Source of the DNA: Mercenaria mercenaria
Taxonomy: Eukaryota; Mollusca; Bivalvia; Venerida; Veneridae
Assembly (NCBI RefSeq): GCF_021730395.1
Contig: NC_069361.1
Location: forward strand, 76,145,001-76,209,000
Length of the DNA: 64,000 nt
Direction of reading: 5' to 3'
Made by a program: the position numbers and the translations under genes. Below, piece after piece: positions 23,801 through 31,986 of this stretch. The notes below the pieces were generated by a model, which saw nothing but the letters and a program-made list of their open reading frames with translations, made no database searches and was not told where the DNA came from. Each line of letters starts with the position of its first letter. The stretch's first letter is position 1.

Positions 23801-26800
23801 AGAAGTCAGTATTCCTATGGTATATTACAGATGTCAGCACTCCTGTTGTGTATTACAGATGTCAGTATTATTTTAAGATGTCAGTATTCCTATGGTATAT
23901 TGCAGATGTCAGTAATCCTACGGTATATTACATATGTCAGTACTTCAGATTATATTACAGATGTCAGTATTACCTTGGTATATTAAAGATGTCAGTATTC
24001 CTAATGGTATATTGCAAATATCAGTATTCCTATGGTATATTTCAGATCTCAGTACTCCTTTGGTGTGATACAGATGTCTGTACTCCTATGGTGTGTTACA
24101 GATGTAAGAATTCCTACATTTTAGTACTGACGTCAGACACCTAGGGTATATTTCAGATGTCAGTATAGTGTTTATTCTAGAGTTTGAATAGGGCAGGGTG
24201 TTTAAAAAGGGAAAAGTACATAAGCAGTGGTACTGAGTACATCTATGGTATATTACAGATCTCAGTACTTCTATGGTATATATACCATATTTCAGATGTA
24301 GGTATTCCTGTGGTGTATTACAGATATCAGTATTCCTATGTTATATTACAGATGTCAGTATGCCTATGATATATAACAGGTGTCAGTATTCATATGGTAT
24401 ATAACAGATGCCAGTATTCCTGTGGTGTATTACAGATGTCAGTATTCCTATTGTATATAACAGATATCAATATTCCTATGGTTTATTTCAGATGTCTGTA
24501 TTCCTATGGTGTATTACAGATGTCAGTATTCCTATGGTATATTTCAAATGTCAGTATTCATGTTGTGTATTACAGATATCAGTATTCCTATGGTATATTG
24601 CAGATGTCAGTATTCCTATGATATATAACAGATGTCAGTATTCATATGGTATATAACAGATGCCAGTATTCCTGTGGTGTATTACAGATGTCAGTATTCC
24701 TATTGTATATAACAGATATCAATATTCCTATGGTTTATTTCAGATGTCTGTATTCCTATGGTGTATTACAGATGTCAGTATTCCTATGGTATATTACAGA
24801 TGTCAGTATGCCTACAGTATATTTCAGATGTCAGTATTCCTGTGGTATATTACAGATGTCAGTATTCCTTACGGTATATTTCAGATGTCAGAAGAAGAAA
24901 TTGAAAAGATGATTAAGAGACGCGTCTCAAACAACCGAGCTGCAAGAAAATGTCGAGAAAAAAGGAAATTGGAAGAGGAAAGTTTGACACAGGTATATAA
25001 TGATAATTTTACTATGTACATGTAATGGTAATTATTTGTAAATAGGGATATGCAGTGTTTAGCAGGTTGGAGCCCTGTGCTATCAAATATGGTTCAATTT
25101 CAGATTGCACCTGATATCCCAAGTAGTGTTCATTGCTGAGTGATTACCCATGTTGATACTGTTCAGGAAATAAATATGACACTTGCCATTAGCAAAGCCC
25201 TTTCTAGGTGGGAACTTTCATCAGCTGCAAAATTGATTAATGTTATATAAGAAACCTTTACCTTTAAAGTTCATAAGAGCACAACATGTTGCGTTCAGGG
25301 TAATCTGTTATGATTGCTCTACTTCAGTGAATTACAAGGCTAGTATGTCATGCATCTGCAAGAATTTTACTGTTAATAGTGTAGAGGTCACATTAATGGA
25401 CCTGTCATTATCAAACCTAGCCAGAATGATTATCTTTATGAAATTAAGCTTCAAACTTGATCAGCTGAGGTAAAAAACTAGGTCACTATGTCAGATAATA
25501 GAAAAGCCTTTATAACACTCTAGAGGTCACATTTTTGCTCTCATCTTCAGTAGAAATGTTTGTGAAATGTAGGTCAAGTTTGAAACTAGGTCATTTTGGA
25601 TCTAAATGTAAGTCACTGGGTCAAATTATAGAAAACAGTTATGAACACACTAGAAGCCAGATTTTCTTCCTGACATGTATGAAAACTGGTCAGAATGTTT
25701 GCCCTAATAAAATCTAGCGGGATATCTAAAATCAAAACGTAGGTCACAAGAGCAAGTCATAGAAAACACACAAAAAGGCACATTTTCTAGCTAAGGCCTA
25801 AAAAAATGTTTGTTTACGGTATCGCGACCTACCCTAAATTTTTGGCCCGACCCTAAATGTTTTTATGGTTTTGGAGAATTTTAACTTTTTAACAAAAAGT
25901 TGCAAAACTGCACTTTTTATGCTTTAAACATGGTCAGTGATGTTAGAAATCAATTTACTGATGCTCAAAAGTCATAACTGCCTACTTTGTATTTATTTTT
26001 TGATACAAAAATAATTTCCGAAAAGTCCCACTTAATAAAAAAATTACAAAAAAAAAAATACCGACCTGCCTACCCTCATTTTTTTTTAGCATGTTACTGG
26101 AAACAATTTTTTTTTGTTAGGCTTAATCTATATGAAACCTGACCAAAATGGCTTTATGAAATGTAAGTGAAGTTTGAAACTAGGCAACTGTCTAAGAAAA
26201 ATCTAGAAGTCACAATTACTTCCTTAATTTATGTGTTGAGGATGTTTGTCTTTATGAAATCTAAGTCAAACATGAAATTTTGATATCTGGGATGAAAAAA
26301 GCAGGTCACTTTGTCAAATTATAGAAAAACCTTGCCTTGCATTTACTGTGATGAAACAGTTCGGTCAAATAGAAAAGAAATATAAAAGCGAAACATTGTT
26401 TGTTTGATGGGTTGTATTTATTATGTGGTGGCGTAGACGTATTGATTTAGTGCTGTCAGACTGTGTCTGTCTGTTATAAAGTTTGTCCGTGCAACTGCTC
26501 CAACACCATCAGGCAGATTTACACTGAACTTTTAAGAGTGATCATTGCCATGCCTAGTTGTGCATATCATCTGCATTTTCGGCAGTGTTATGGGCCGTGA
26601 TTTGTCAAATTTTATGATGTTTTGGCCACTTCTCTTTGATAATAAGGTATATTTCCGCCAAATCTTACAGATGTGATCAGTGCCAAATCTTATTTTTGTA
26701 TACTGTCAGCATTTTTTGGGTCAGTGATTTTCATGGGAGTTATGGTCCTTTATTTGTCAAATTTAATTATATTTTATCAACTTTTCTTACCCTGTTAGGT

Positions 26801-27871
26801 GTTATCCACTAAACCTTACATGAGTTATCAGTGCCAAGCCTAGTTACGCATGTCATCAACAAGTGCATGTTCAGTGATTTTCAGCAGAGTTATGGCCCTT
26901 GATTTGTCATATTTTACAGTGTTGGCACTACTTGTTGTGTACAATTAGGTTTAATTTTACAAAATCTAGCACATGATTAGTGTGAAGTGTAATAGTGCAT
27001 ATCATTGTAGTGTTCAGATTTTAATATTCATTTTTGGCAGAGTCATGACCCTTGATTTGTTATATTCTTTGATATTTATGCTACTTCTCTTGTACCACTG
27101 GTTGAAATTCCACCAAACTTCAGAGGAGTTACCACTGCCAAGTCTAGTTGTGTATACTGTTTGAATGTTATGGTTCAGTGATTTTCCCTGGAGTTATGGC
27201 CCTTTACCTGTGGCAGTTTATGATTTTGTTGTATTAAGTAGTCGGAAACACATTTTTCATGCAAAACAATCAGAAGTTTGCTATCTATTTCAAATGTATC
27301 AATACTTAGGAAATTATATGTACATAGTAAGGTATTTTTTATCAAACAGGAGGTGAAGAGACTGAGTGAGCGTAAAAACGCACTGAATGCAATTATATCG
27401 ACACTGGAACAGCAGCAGCAATTCCTGAGATTATGGGCAACTGGATCTGAAGTTGACGATTCAGTTTCAAACGAAAAGCTGAGATCTATTCTCAACTCCG
27501 AAGTTAAAATTCCCGAACTTCCTCCTCGGACAGAATTCAAAATGGAAGAAGATTTGTCTAATAGTATTATAATATCCAGTTCGGAATATAATTCGGATGA
27601 TACCAGAAATGGGTTTGAGTTTGACAGTAGTCAGGACACAAATGATACTGCTGACTCTGTGGCTGTAGGTTACACAGAAATGACAGTTGAAGAAATAAAC
27701 AGCATTGTGTCTGATAACTTTGGCAGTACTAAAGCCAATTTAGTGGAAAAAGATGAAAGAAATTTTGGAGAGATACACATTAAAAGCGAAGACGTTCAAA
27801 ATAACTCTGATAATGACTCTGATGTTGAACTTATAGAAATAGACAGGCCATTAATAATTGATGTAAATTAA
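8681..27871 (+). CDS. bZIP transcription factor (AP-1/ATF-like), five-exon model
   Basis: Joined exons 8681-8812 (tentative), 15469-15585, 17558-17992, 24885-24992 and 27350-27871 are all phase 0 and give about 437 residues. The basic region (residues ~240-256) has the invariant bZIP spacing N-x2-AA-x2-CR as NNRAARKCR. It is followed in register by leucines 262, 269, 276, 283 and 290, the same offset from Cys-Arg as in JUN. Family knowledge: bZIP proteins dimerise through the zipper and bind short palindromic DNA sites in the nucleus. The N-terminal 228 residues are Ser/Thr/Pro-rich. The C-terminal tail is acidic and has two SUMO-consensus-like sites (FKME at 327-330, IKSE at 408-411). I cannot place it in JUN, FOS, ATF2 or ATF3 from the zipper alone. 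Introns are 6.7, 2.0, 6.9 and 2.4 kb and full of repeats. Confidence 0.85.
8813..9729. other. Intron 1 of the bZIP gene, start; nothing recognised
   Basis: AT-rich intronic sequence (if exon 1 is right) with no recognised element. Confidence 0.4.
9730..10116 (-). mobile_element. tRNA-derived SINE, second family
   Basis: On the minus strand a tRNA-like head occupies about 10041-10116. It has an A-box-like GTGGTCTAGTGGTAACACG and a B-box-like GGGGTTCGAATCCCGG. The anticodon stem does not pair well, and a ~300-bp non-tRNA body follows, so this is a SINE and not a tRNA gene. The body does not match the 54775-55047 family. The left limit is approximate. Confidence 0.65.
10117..11157. other. Intronic, nothing recognised
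   Basis: AT-rich, no element or coding signal. A short inverted pair (GGCCCCTGTGAC / CACAGGGCC) lies near 10270-10300. Confidence 0.35.
11166..11599. mobile_element. hAT-type MITE with 8-bp target duplication
   Basis: The 434-bp element starts TAGGGCTGTCATTGA and ends TCGATGACAGCCCTA. It is flanked on both sides by the identical octamer GTTAAACA (11158-11165 and 11600-11607). An 8-bp duplication and TAGGGCTG-type ends are hallmarks of hAT elements. The subterminal ~90 bp on each side are dense in CGATA/TATCG motifs (e.g. CGATACATCGATATATC), perhaps transposase-binding repeats. It has no coding capacity. Confidence 0.88.
11690..12645 (+). repeat. Degenerate GGTCA-rich satellite-type array
   Basis: Diverged units of roughly 100-130 bp repeat phrases such as GAAATCTAGGTCAAG, GAGGTCAAAAACTAGGTCAC and TCAAATCATAGAAAA. 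The block ends near GGTGAGTGATACAGGATC, a decayed relative of the 3' end at 23030-23070 (GGTGAGCGATATAGGGCC). It is therefore probably an old HINE-like element. Related decayed arrays lie at 14960-15235, 18880-19080, 25380-26340 and, on the minus strand, 46010-47000 and 51640-51960. Confidence 0.6.
12646..13756. other. Intronic; one diverged duplicated segment
   Basis: Segments at about 13040-13140 and 13222-13322 resemble each other (TTACTTGTRCATGGTG, TATTCCGCAGAGTTATGGG), a two-copy ~180-bp tandem duplication. Nothing else is recognised. Confidence 0.45.
13757..13835 (-). mobile_element. tRNA-like sequence, probable SINE head or tRNA relic
   Basis: On the minus strand, AAGTGGTAGAGTGTCTGCC (A-box-like) is followed 30 bp on by GGGTTCGAGTCCCAG (a good B box with paired T-arm). 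The acceptor ends do not pair and no T-run follows, so I do not call a functional tRNA. Confidence 0.5.
13836..14475. other. Intronic, no supported gene
   Basis: An open frame at 14030-14257 contains an acceptor-like CCCTTTTTGCAG at about 14091-14102. It could be part of an untranslated exon of the bZIP gene, but no donor in a usable position was found. Confidence 0.3.
14476..14775 (+). mobile_element. SINE-like element, tail TGCGCCGTAAAACCC(AAATA)n
   Basis: The 3' end GTGTTGGTGCGCCGTAAAACC followed by (AAATA)n is nearly the same as the minus-strand terminus at 39207-39240. It is also related to the GTGTCGGTGCGACRTTAAAT ends of the SINEs at 826-1060 and 54775-55047. The 5' limit is uncertain and no clear tRNA head was seen. 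Confidence 0.5.
14960..15235 (+). repeat. Decayed GGTCA-array element
   Basis: Contains AAATCTGAGACAAGTTCAAA and AGTAGGTCCCTCGGTCAAAT phrases and ends near GGGCTGTCATATGGCCCTC. These match the unit and 3' end of the HINE-like arrays elsewhere in the window. Confidence 0.5.
15469..15585 (+). CDS. bZIP gene, coding exon 2
   Basis: The acceptor TTTTTAATAG|GTTCAG and donor TCAAAG|GTTGGT bound 117 bp. The single open frame (VQILICKERPDDIKTSLQTD.. to ..SVPEESILSK) has phase 0 at both ends, matching exon 3. Protein-like composition contrasts with the flanks. No domain is recognised. Confidence 0.7.
15690..16050. repeat. Intron 2, decayed satellite-type units
   Basis: Phrases such as ATTCACCAAACTTGGTC and TTCATCAAACTTGGTTAAAG repeat at ~100-bp spacing, as in the HINE-like arrays, but no terminal hairpin is recognised. 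Confidence 0.4.
16072..16260. mobile_element. Diverged copy of the 237-bp foldback family
   Basis: Starts GAGCTGCACCGTGA and ends CATGGCGCGGCTCA, with CATTTGCGACCAGCA and CCATGCTGGTCGCAAG arms. It is shorter than the 237-bp copies and its centre is rearranged, so this is an older copy. A second right-arm remnant (GCTGGTCGCAAATGCACTAT.. to GGGGCTCATT) lies at 16431-16478. Confidence 0.7.
16480..17557. other. Intron 2 remainder, nothing recognised
   Basis: AT-rich intronic sequence. Ends in the acceptor TTTATCTTCAG immediately before exon 3. Confidence 0.5.
17558..17992 (+). CDS. bZIP gene, coding exon 3
   Basis: The acceptor TTTATCTTCAG|ACAACA and donor AATATGAAG|GTCTGT bound 435 bp (145 codons), phase 0 at both ends. 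The frame is rich in Ser, Thr and Pro and then basic/amphipathic near its end (LRHELKQAILQRRMIQGKTM), as expected for the regulatory half of a bZIP factor. No named domain was recognised. The GC-richer, non-repetitive sequence stands out from both introns. Confidence 0.85.
17993..19401. other. Intron 3, first part
   Basis: AT-rich intronic sequence. 18880-19080 carries decayed GGTCA-array phrases. Nothing else is recognised. Confidence 0.4.
19402..23070 (+). mobile_element. HINE-like element, family B, interrupted by a family A insertion
   Basis: The 5' end is a hairpin (AGCTCACCTGTCAC..GTGACAAGGTGAGCT) followed by GTGATCACCCTTCATCCGTC. About six ~160-bp units then repeat CTTGTCTGCACAATAGCAGC, CACACAACTTGTATCACC and GTTCCAGAGTTATGGCCCC. 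The element breaks at 20911 and resumes after 22828. It ends at a hairpin plus tail, GGGCCATCATGGCCC then TCTTGT. A minus-strand relative is at 51640-52704. Non-coding. The Helentron-associated assignment is inferred from architecture. Confidence 0.75.
20911..22828 (+). mobile_element. HINE-like element, family A, nested copy
   Basis: Same order of parts as 5781-7556: TAGCCCACCATCATCAG start, TCCGTCCG block, ~165-bp CTAGGGCTTTGATATTTGG units, ~100-bp TGACCTAGTGACCTAC units, GATCACTCTGTGATC hairpin and TCTTGTT end. The insertion point has T residues on both sides (AGTAACTT|TTTAGCCC and CTCTTGTT|TATTATT), consistent with the T-T insertion reported for Helentrons. It is younger than the family B copy it interrupts. 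Confidence 0.8.
23071..23384. other. Intron 3, between element and minisatellite
   Basis: Unremarkable AT-rich intronic sequence. Confidence 0.4.
23385..24884 (+). repeat. 28-bp minisatellite made of copies of the adjacent 3' splice site
   Basis: Roughly fifty units of TATTCCTATGGTATATTACAG followed by ATGTCAG run up to exon 4 without a gap. The last unit supplies the inferred acceptor TATATTTCAG|ATGTCAG, whose final seven bases are the first seven coding bases. A degenerate break lies at about 24166-24240. A nine-unit block (252 bp) is duplicated (24389 and 24641 onward). A smaller duplication containing TATTATTTTAAGA lies near 23760-23880. The unit is not a multiple of three, so all three frames read as 28-residue periodic peptides. 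Confidence 0.92.
24885..24992 (+). CDS. bZIP gene, exon 4 (basic region)
   Basis: The acceptor TATATTTCAG|ATGTCAG and donor GACACAG|GTATAT bound 108 bp, phase 0. The 36 residues contain KRRVSNNRAARKCREKRK, a canonical bZIP basic region, and the first zipper leucine (L262). The exon boundary is the least certain in the gene because near-identical acceptors lie upstream. Starting at the matching site at 24828 would add 19 in-frame residues from the minisatellite. Confidence 0.9.
24993..27349. other. Intron 4 with decayed satellite-type arrays
   Basis: 25380-26340 repeats GGTCAAGTTTGAAACTAGG and GGTCACTNNGTCAAAT phrases. 26440-27230 repeats GAGTTATGGCCCTTGATTTG at ~150-180 bp. Both look like old HINE-type arrays. 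A segment near 25815-26090 has GACCTACCCTAAATTT-like phrases near both ends, in the same orientation. The intron ends in ATCAAACAG before exon 5. Confidence 0.5.
27350..27871 (+). CDS. bZIP gene, exon 5 (zipper, C-terminus, stop)
   Basis: The acceptor ATCAAACAG|GAGGTGAAG opens 173 codons ending in TAA at 27869-27871. The first residues complete the zipper (L269, L276, L283, L290), followed by QQQQFLRLW. The rest is acidic and Ser-rich. FKMEED and HIKSED fit the SUMO consensus psi-K-x-E with following acidic residues. DSDVELIEID near the end resembles a SUMO-interaction motif. SUMO statements are inference from motif shape. Confidence 0.9.
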   Translation, partial: EVKRLSERKNALNAIISTLEQQQQFLRLWATGSEVDDSVSNEKLRSILNSEVKIPELPPRTEFKMEEDLSNSIIISSSEYNSDDTRNGFEFDSSQDTNDTADSVAVGYTEMTVEEINSIVSDNFGSTKANLVEKDERNFGEIHIKSEDVQNNSDNDSDVELIEIDRPLIIDVN

Positions 27872-28010
27872 ATATTTATTTGCTTTTGTATATTTGTGTT
27901 GTTTGTCTGTCTGTCTGTTTTGAAATTGTGGTGTAGTCTTCGTATTCTGTATCTTGAATTATGTGTATTCTATATCATTAATTAACTTTATTAAAAGATC
28001 TTATACAAAG
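27872..28010 (+). terminator. bZIP gene 3' UTR and poly(A) signal candidate
   Basis: After the stop codon the sequence is T-rich. ATTAAA at 27990-27995, the common variant poly(A) hexamer, lies just before repeat sequence begins at 28083. No closer AATAAA was seen. Confidence 0.45.
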
Positions 28011-28082
28011 TATACCCAGCTGACATGATAAGCATCCAGATCACAGTGTCACCAGTTCTTGTCCTTGATCAGACATTTATTA

Positions 28083-30183
28083 TGCGCCCCTTCGAAGAAA
28101 GAGGGGTATTTTGTTTTGCAGATGTCAGTTGGTCTGTATGTCGGTCTGTCGGTCTGTATGTAGACCAATCCATTTCCGGATGATAACTCAAGAACGCTTG
28201 GCCCTAGAATCATGAAAGTTGATAGTGAGGTTGGTCATCACCAGCAGATGACCCCTATTGATTTTGAGATCTGTATGTCAAAGGTCAAGGTCACAGTGAA
28301 CCTGATTAGTAAAACAGTTTCCGGATGATAACTCAAGAACGCTTGGGCCTAGGATCATGAAAGTTGATAGAGAGGTTGGTAATCACCAGCAGATGACCCC
28401 TATTGATTTTGAGATCAGTATGTCAAAGGTCAAGGTAACAGTGACCCTGAACAGTAAAACTGTTTCCGGATGATAACTCAAGAACGCTTGGGCCTAGGAT
28501 CATGAATGTTGATAGGGAGGTTGGTCATGACCAGCAGATGACCCCCTATTGATTTTGAGGTCAGTGTATCAAAGGTCAAGGTCACAGTGACCAGGAACAA
28601 TAAAATGGTTTCCAGGCAATAACTCAAGAACGCTTAGGCCTGTTATCAAGAAAATTGATAGTGAGGTTGGTCATGACCAGTAGATGACCCCTATTGATTT
28701 TGTGGTCATTAGGTCAAAGGTCAAGGTCACATTTGCCAGGAACAGTTAAAAGGTTTCTGATCTTCTTGTCCAAAACAACAGGGCCTAGGGCTTTAATATT
28801 TTGTATGTAGCAAAATCTAGTGGTCCTCTACCAAGATTGTTAAGATTATTTCCCCGGGGTCAAATATGGCCCCACCCCAGGAGTCACATTGTGTATATAG
28901 ACTTATATAGGAAAAAACTTTGAAAAACCTCTTGTCCAAAACCACAGGTCCTAGGGCTTTGATATTTTGTATATGACATCATCTAGTGGTCCTCTTCTAA
29001 GTTTGTCCAAATTATTCCCCTAGAGCTAAATATGGCCCCGCCCTGGGGGTCACATGGTTTACATAGACTTATATAGGGAAAAACTTTGAAAATCTTCTTG
29101 TCCAAACCACAAAGACTAGGGTTTTGATATTTGTAATGTAGCATCATCTAGTGGTTCTCTACCAAGTTTGTTCAAATTATCCCTCTAGGGTCAAATATGG
29201 CCCCACCTCGGGTGTCACATGGTTCTTATAGACTTATATAGGGAAAAACTTATCTTCATGTCTACAACCTACATCATTCAAATTTGGATCACATGTATTG
29301 TTTTAAGTAGCAAGATGAACCTTGATGTGAGTTGACCTTGATCTTGACCTAGTGACCTACTTCCACATTTCTGTAGCTACAGCCTTCAAATTTGGACCAC
29401 ATGCATAGTCTTGTGTTCCGAAATAAAATTTGACCTTGATCTTGACTAGTGACCTACTTCCACATTTCTGTAGCTACAGCCTTCAAATTTGGACCACATG
29501 CATAGCTTTGTGTACCGAAACGAACTTTGACCTTGTTATTGACCTAGTGACCTACTTTCACATTTTTGAAGGTACATGCTTCAGATTTGGACCACATGCA
29601 TAGTTTTGTGTTGACCTTGATTTTAACCTAGTGACCTACATTCACATTTCTCAAGCTACAGCCTTCAAATTTGGACCACATGCATAGCTTTGTGTACTGA
29701 AATGAACTTTGATCTTGAGATTGACCTATTGACCTACTTTGACATTTCTGAAGCTACAGGCTTCAAATTTGGACTGCCTACATATTTTTGTGTTCTGAAC
29801 TGAAATTTGACATTGATTTTTACCTAGTATCTACTTTCACATTTCTCAAGCTACAGCCTCCAGATCTGAAGCACCTGCATAGTTCTGTCTACCGAAATGA
29901 ACTTTTACCTTGAAAATGATCTAGTGACCTACTTTCACATTTCTCAAGCCACAGTTTTCAAATTTGGACCACATGCTTAGTGTTTTGTACCGAAATGAAA
30001 TTTAACCTTAATTTTGATTTTGAGCTAGTCTTAAAATTTGAAACATTAAAAAATGGCTCAGTGGTCAGAAACCAAGATCACTCTGTGATCTCTTGTTAGG
30101 TTAATAGGTCAAAGGTCAAGGTCAAAGGTGCAATTACTGAATGCATCAAGGGGGGCATTTCGTGTTTTGACGAGCTCTTGTTT
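28083..30183 (+). mobile_element. Composite HINE-like element: family C with family A arrays inside
   Basis: Family C starts GCGCCCCTTCGAAGAAAGAG and has four ~125-bp units (GATAACTCAAGAACGCTTGG, CAGCAGATGACCCCTATTG, GTCAAAGGTCAAGGTCAC). At about 28757 it passes in mid-unit into family A arrays that end with the family A terminus at about 30096. Family C phrases then resume (GGTCAAAGGTCAAGGTCAA) and close with a GCATTTCGTGTTTTGACGAG segment and CTCTTGTT. The family A part lacks its own 5' hairpin. Confidence 0.7.
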
Positions 30184-30221
30184 TCCTTGATAATTGGCCA
30201 ATAATGTTAAGGTTAAGTTAT

Positions 30222-30600
30222 TAGTCCCGTACCAGTGGAACACCAGCGGGGACTAAAGGAATGCTCTCCATCCGTCTGTCTGTTTGTCCATCCGCAAATC
30301 TTACTCTGCAATTACTCAAAAAGTATTTAATCTAGGTTCAGAAAATTTGGTATGTGAATAGAGGGCAATATGTAGATTATGCACATTCATGACTTAGTAA
30401 GTCAAAGGTCACTATTGAAGGTCACTGACAAGTAAAAATTGTTTCTGCTCAATAATTTTTATATGCATTGATGGATTATCTCAGTACTACACAAAAATGT
30501 GCCCCATGATGAGACAGTGTATCAACACATGACCTATGCTTGTAGGTCAAAGGTCAAGGTCACTATAGAAAGTTTTCCGTTGGTAGGGAATTTTTGTATT
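30222..30600 (+). mobile_element. HINE-like element, family D, 3' end not seen
   Basis: Begins with a hairpin (AGTCCCGTACCAGTGG..CAGCGGGGACT), then CCATCCGTCTGTCTG and GGTCAAAGGTCAAGGTCACT units, the same layout as the other families. It fades out near 30600 without the hairpin/TCTTGT terminus. Confidence 0.55.
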
Positions 30601-30980
30601 GCCACTGCAATACTCAGTATTTAGTTGGTCCCCCATTCCGTTTAAATTTAGTAATTTGTCAGTTGGCTAAGGTCAGTAGGCAGTAACTATTTAAGAATAC
30701 TGCCTCATATTAACCTAATGCTGTCAAAATACTATTTAATAACCAAGAACAAGGTGTCATTCTTACTTCTGCATGAGGTGCATTCACCTCTGTCGGCATC
30801 AAAGCCAAATTTTGTTCAAGAATATTGAAGATAAAAGACGTGCTAAATTGAGATATTTGACTGGTAAATGAGATATTGCTTCATATGTTTTCTGAACTCT
30901 TCAGTGCTGCCAGCCGGCTACATCCACTTAAACTGCCAGTGCATTTTGTAACCATGTGGACAGTAAGTATTTTTTTAATT
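30600..30980. other. Intergenic, nothing recognised
   Basis: AT-rich, no element seen. Confidence 0.4.
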
Positions 30981-31217
30981 TGAGCCGTGCCATGGGAAAA
31001 CCAACATAGTGGGTGTGCGACCAGCATGGATCCAGACCAGCCTGCGCATCCGCGCAGTCTGGTCAGGCTCCATGCTGTTCGCTTTTAAAGCCTATTGGAA
31101 TTGGAGAAACTGTTAGCGAAGAGCATGGATCCTGACCAGACTGCGGGGATGCGCAGGCTGGTCTGGATCCATGCTGGTCGCAAAGCCACTATGTTGGTTT
31201 TGTCATGGCACGGCTCA
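30981..31217 (+). mobile_element. 237-bp foldback element
   Basis: Starts TGAGCCGTGCCATGGG and ends CATGGCACGGCTCA. The arms of ~100 bp are reverse complements of each other (AACATAGTGG, GCGACCAGCATGGATCC, AGACCAGCCTGCGCATCCG). A second nested stem and a short asymmetric centre (TTTTAAAGCCTATTGGAATT) set the orientation. Full-length copies of exactly 237 bp recur at 32397, 39836, 49998, 58154 and 63717. No coding capacity. Confidence 0.9.
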
Positions 31218-31492
31218 TTTATCCATTTTATCATTCATAATTCAGGCTTCATTTTGTTTTCATTTGCTGTTGTCAAACTTGATGTCATATACAATTTGAA
31301 TTATAAAGCTTGAATGTTCAACAGTTGGGTAAAGCAGACATACTGAATTTTTAGACACAGAATGAAGGTGAGGAACAAGAACCCTGTGAAAGAGATTGAA
31401 CATTTAAATTAGAAAAAAAAGGTTTTGCCAAATATCAACCATAATTTAAAGCTAAAGGGAATGGTTAGCATCAAAGTTACTTCTTATCCTTT

Positions 31493-31697
31493 ATCCTGCT
31501 AAATTTCTAAAATGAACTGGTCCATCATTCAATTTGGGCAATACCATTTATTATTTGAAAGGGTGTTCACTGAAACTTTACTGACTAAATGGCGAATAGT
31601 GCAGACCATGATCAGCCTGCATGAACGTGAAGACAGATCTTTGTCTGCACTGGTCGCAAAGGCAAGAATCACTTGCCACCAGCAGGCTAAAGGTTAA
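31493..31697 (+). mobile_element. piggyBac-like MITE
   Basis: The right end AGCAGGCTAAAGGTTAA mirrors the left end (CTTATCCTTTATCCTGCT, its TTAA mutated). The best copy, at 50527-50739, has TTAACCCTTA..TAAGGGTTAA, i.e. a TTAA target duplication with CCCT ends, the piggyBac signature. Other copies are at 47410-47597 and 44388-44482. Confidence 0.7.
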
Positions 31698-31751
31698 GCT
31701 CTGTTTATATTCAAATAACAAAAACCTTTTTGTTGCAATATTTTTGTTGTT

Positions 31752-31986
31752 GTTTTAACATCACACCTTCTTATAGGTCATATATGACTTTCCAGCTTTT
31801 CATGGTGGAGGATGACCCCAGGTACCACGCCGCCAGGCATTATTTCAGGCACAGTTGGGCACCTAGGTAAAACCACTGACCTGCTGGATGGCTTCCTCTC
31901 ATGAAAAACTGAGGTTTTGAACCCCCAGTAGTTAGGGGCAGGTGATTTGATGCAGTGACCTTAACCACTCGGCCATGGAGGCTCCC
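31752..31986 (-). mobile_element. tRNA-derived SINE, family of 54775-55047
   Basis: The minus-strand head CCATGGCCGAGTGGTTAAGG is Ser/Leu-tRNA-like. The body blocks (GAGGAAGCCATCCAGCAGG, GGTTTTACCTAGGTGCCC, ATCCTCCACC) match the family. The copy is moderately diverged. Confidence 0.75.

Noticed and set aside
23385-24884. CRISPR-like array
   Set aside because: Units are contiguous 28-bp repeats without unique spacers, in a eukaryotic intron.
23430-24912. Long overlapping open frames giving MSVFLWYITDVSIP-type repeats
   Set aside because: They arise because a stop-free 28-bp unit is read in all three frames. Only the exon 4 part has protein character.
24885-27871. Calling the bZIP gene JUN or ATF3
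   Set aside because: The zipper register matches JUN, but the basic region and the flanking sequence do not show the defining JUN or ATF3 motifs I know.
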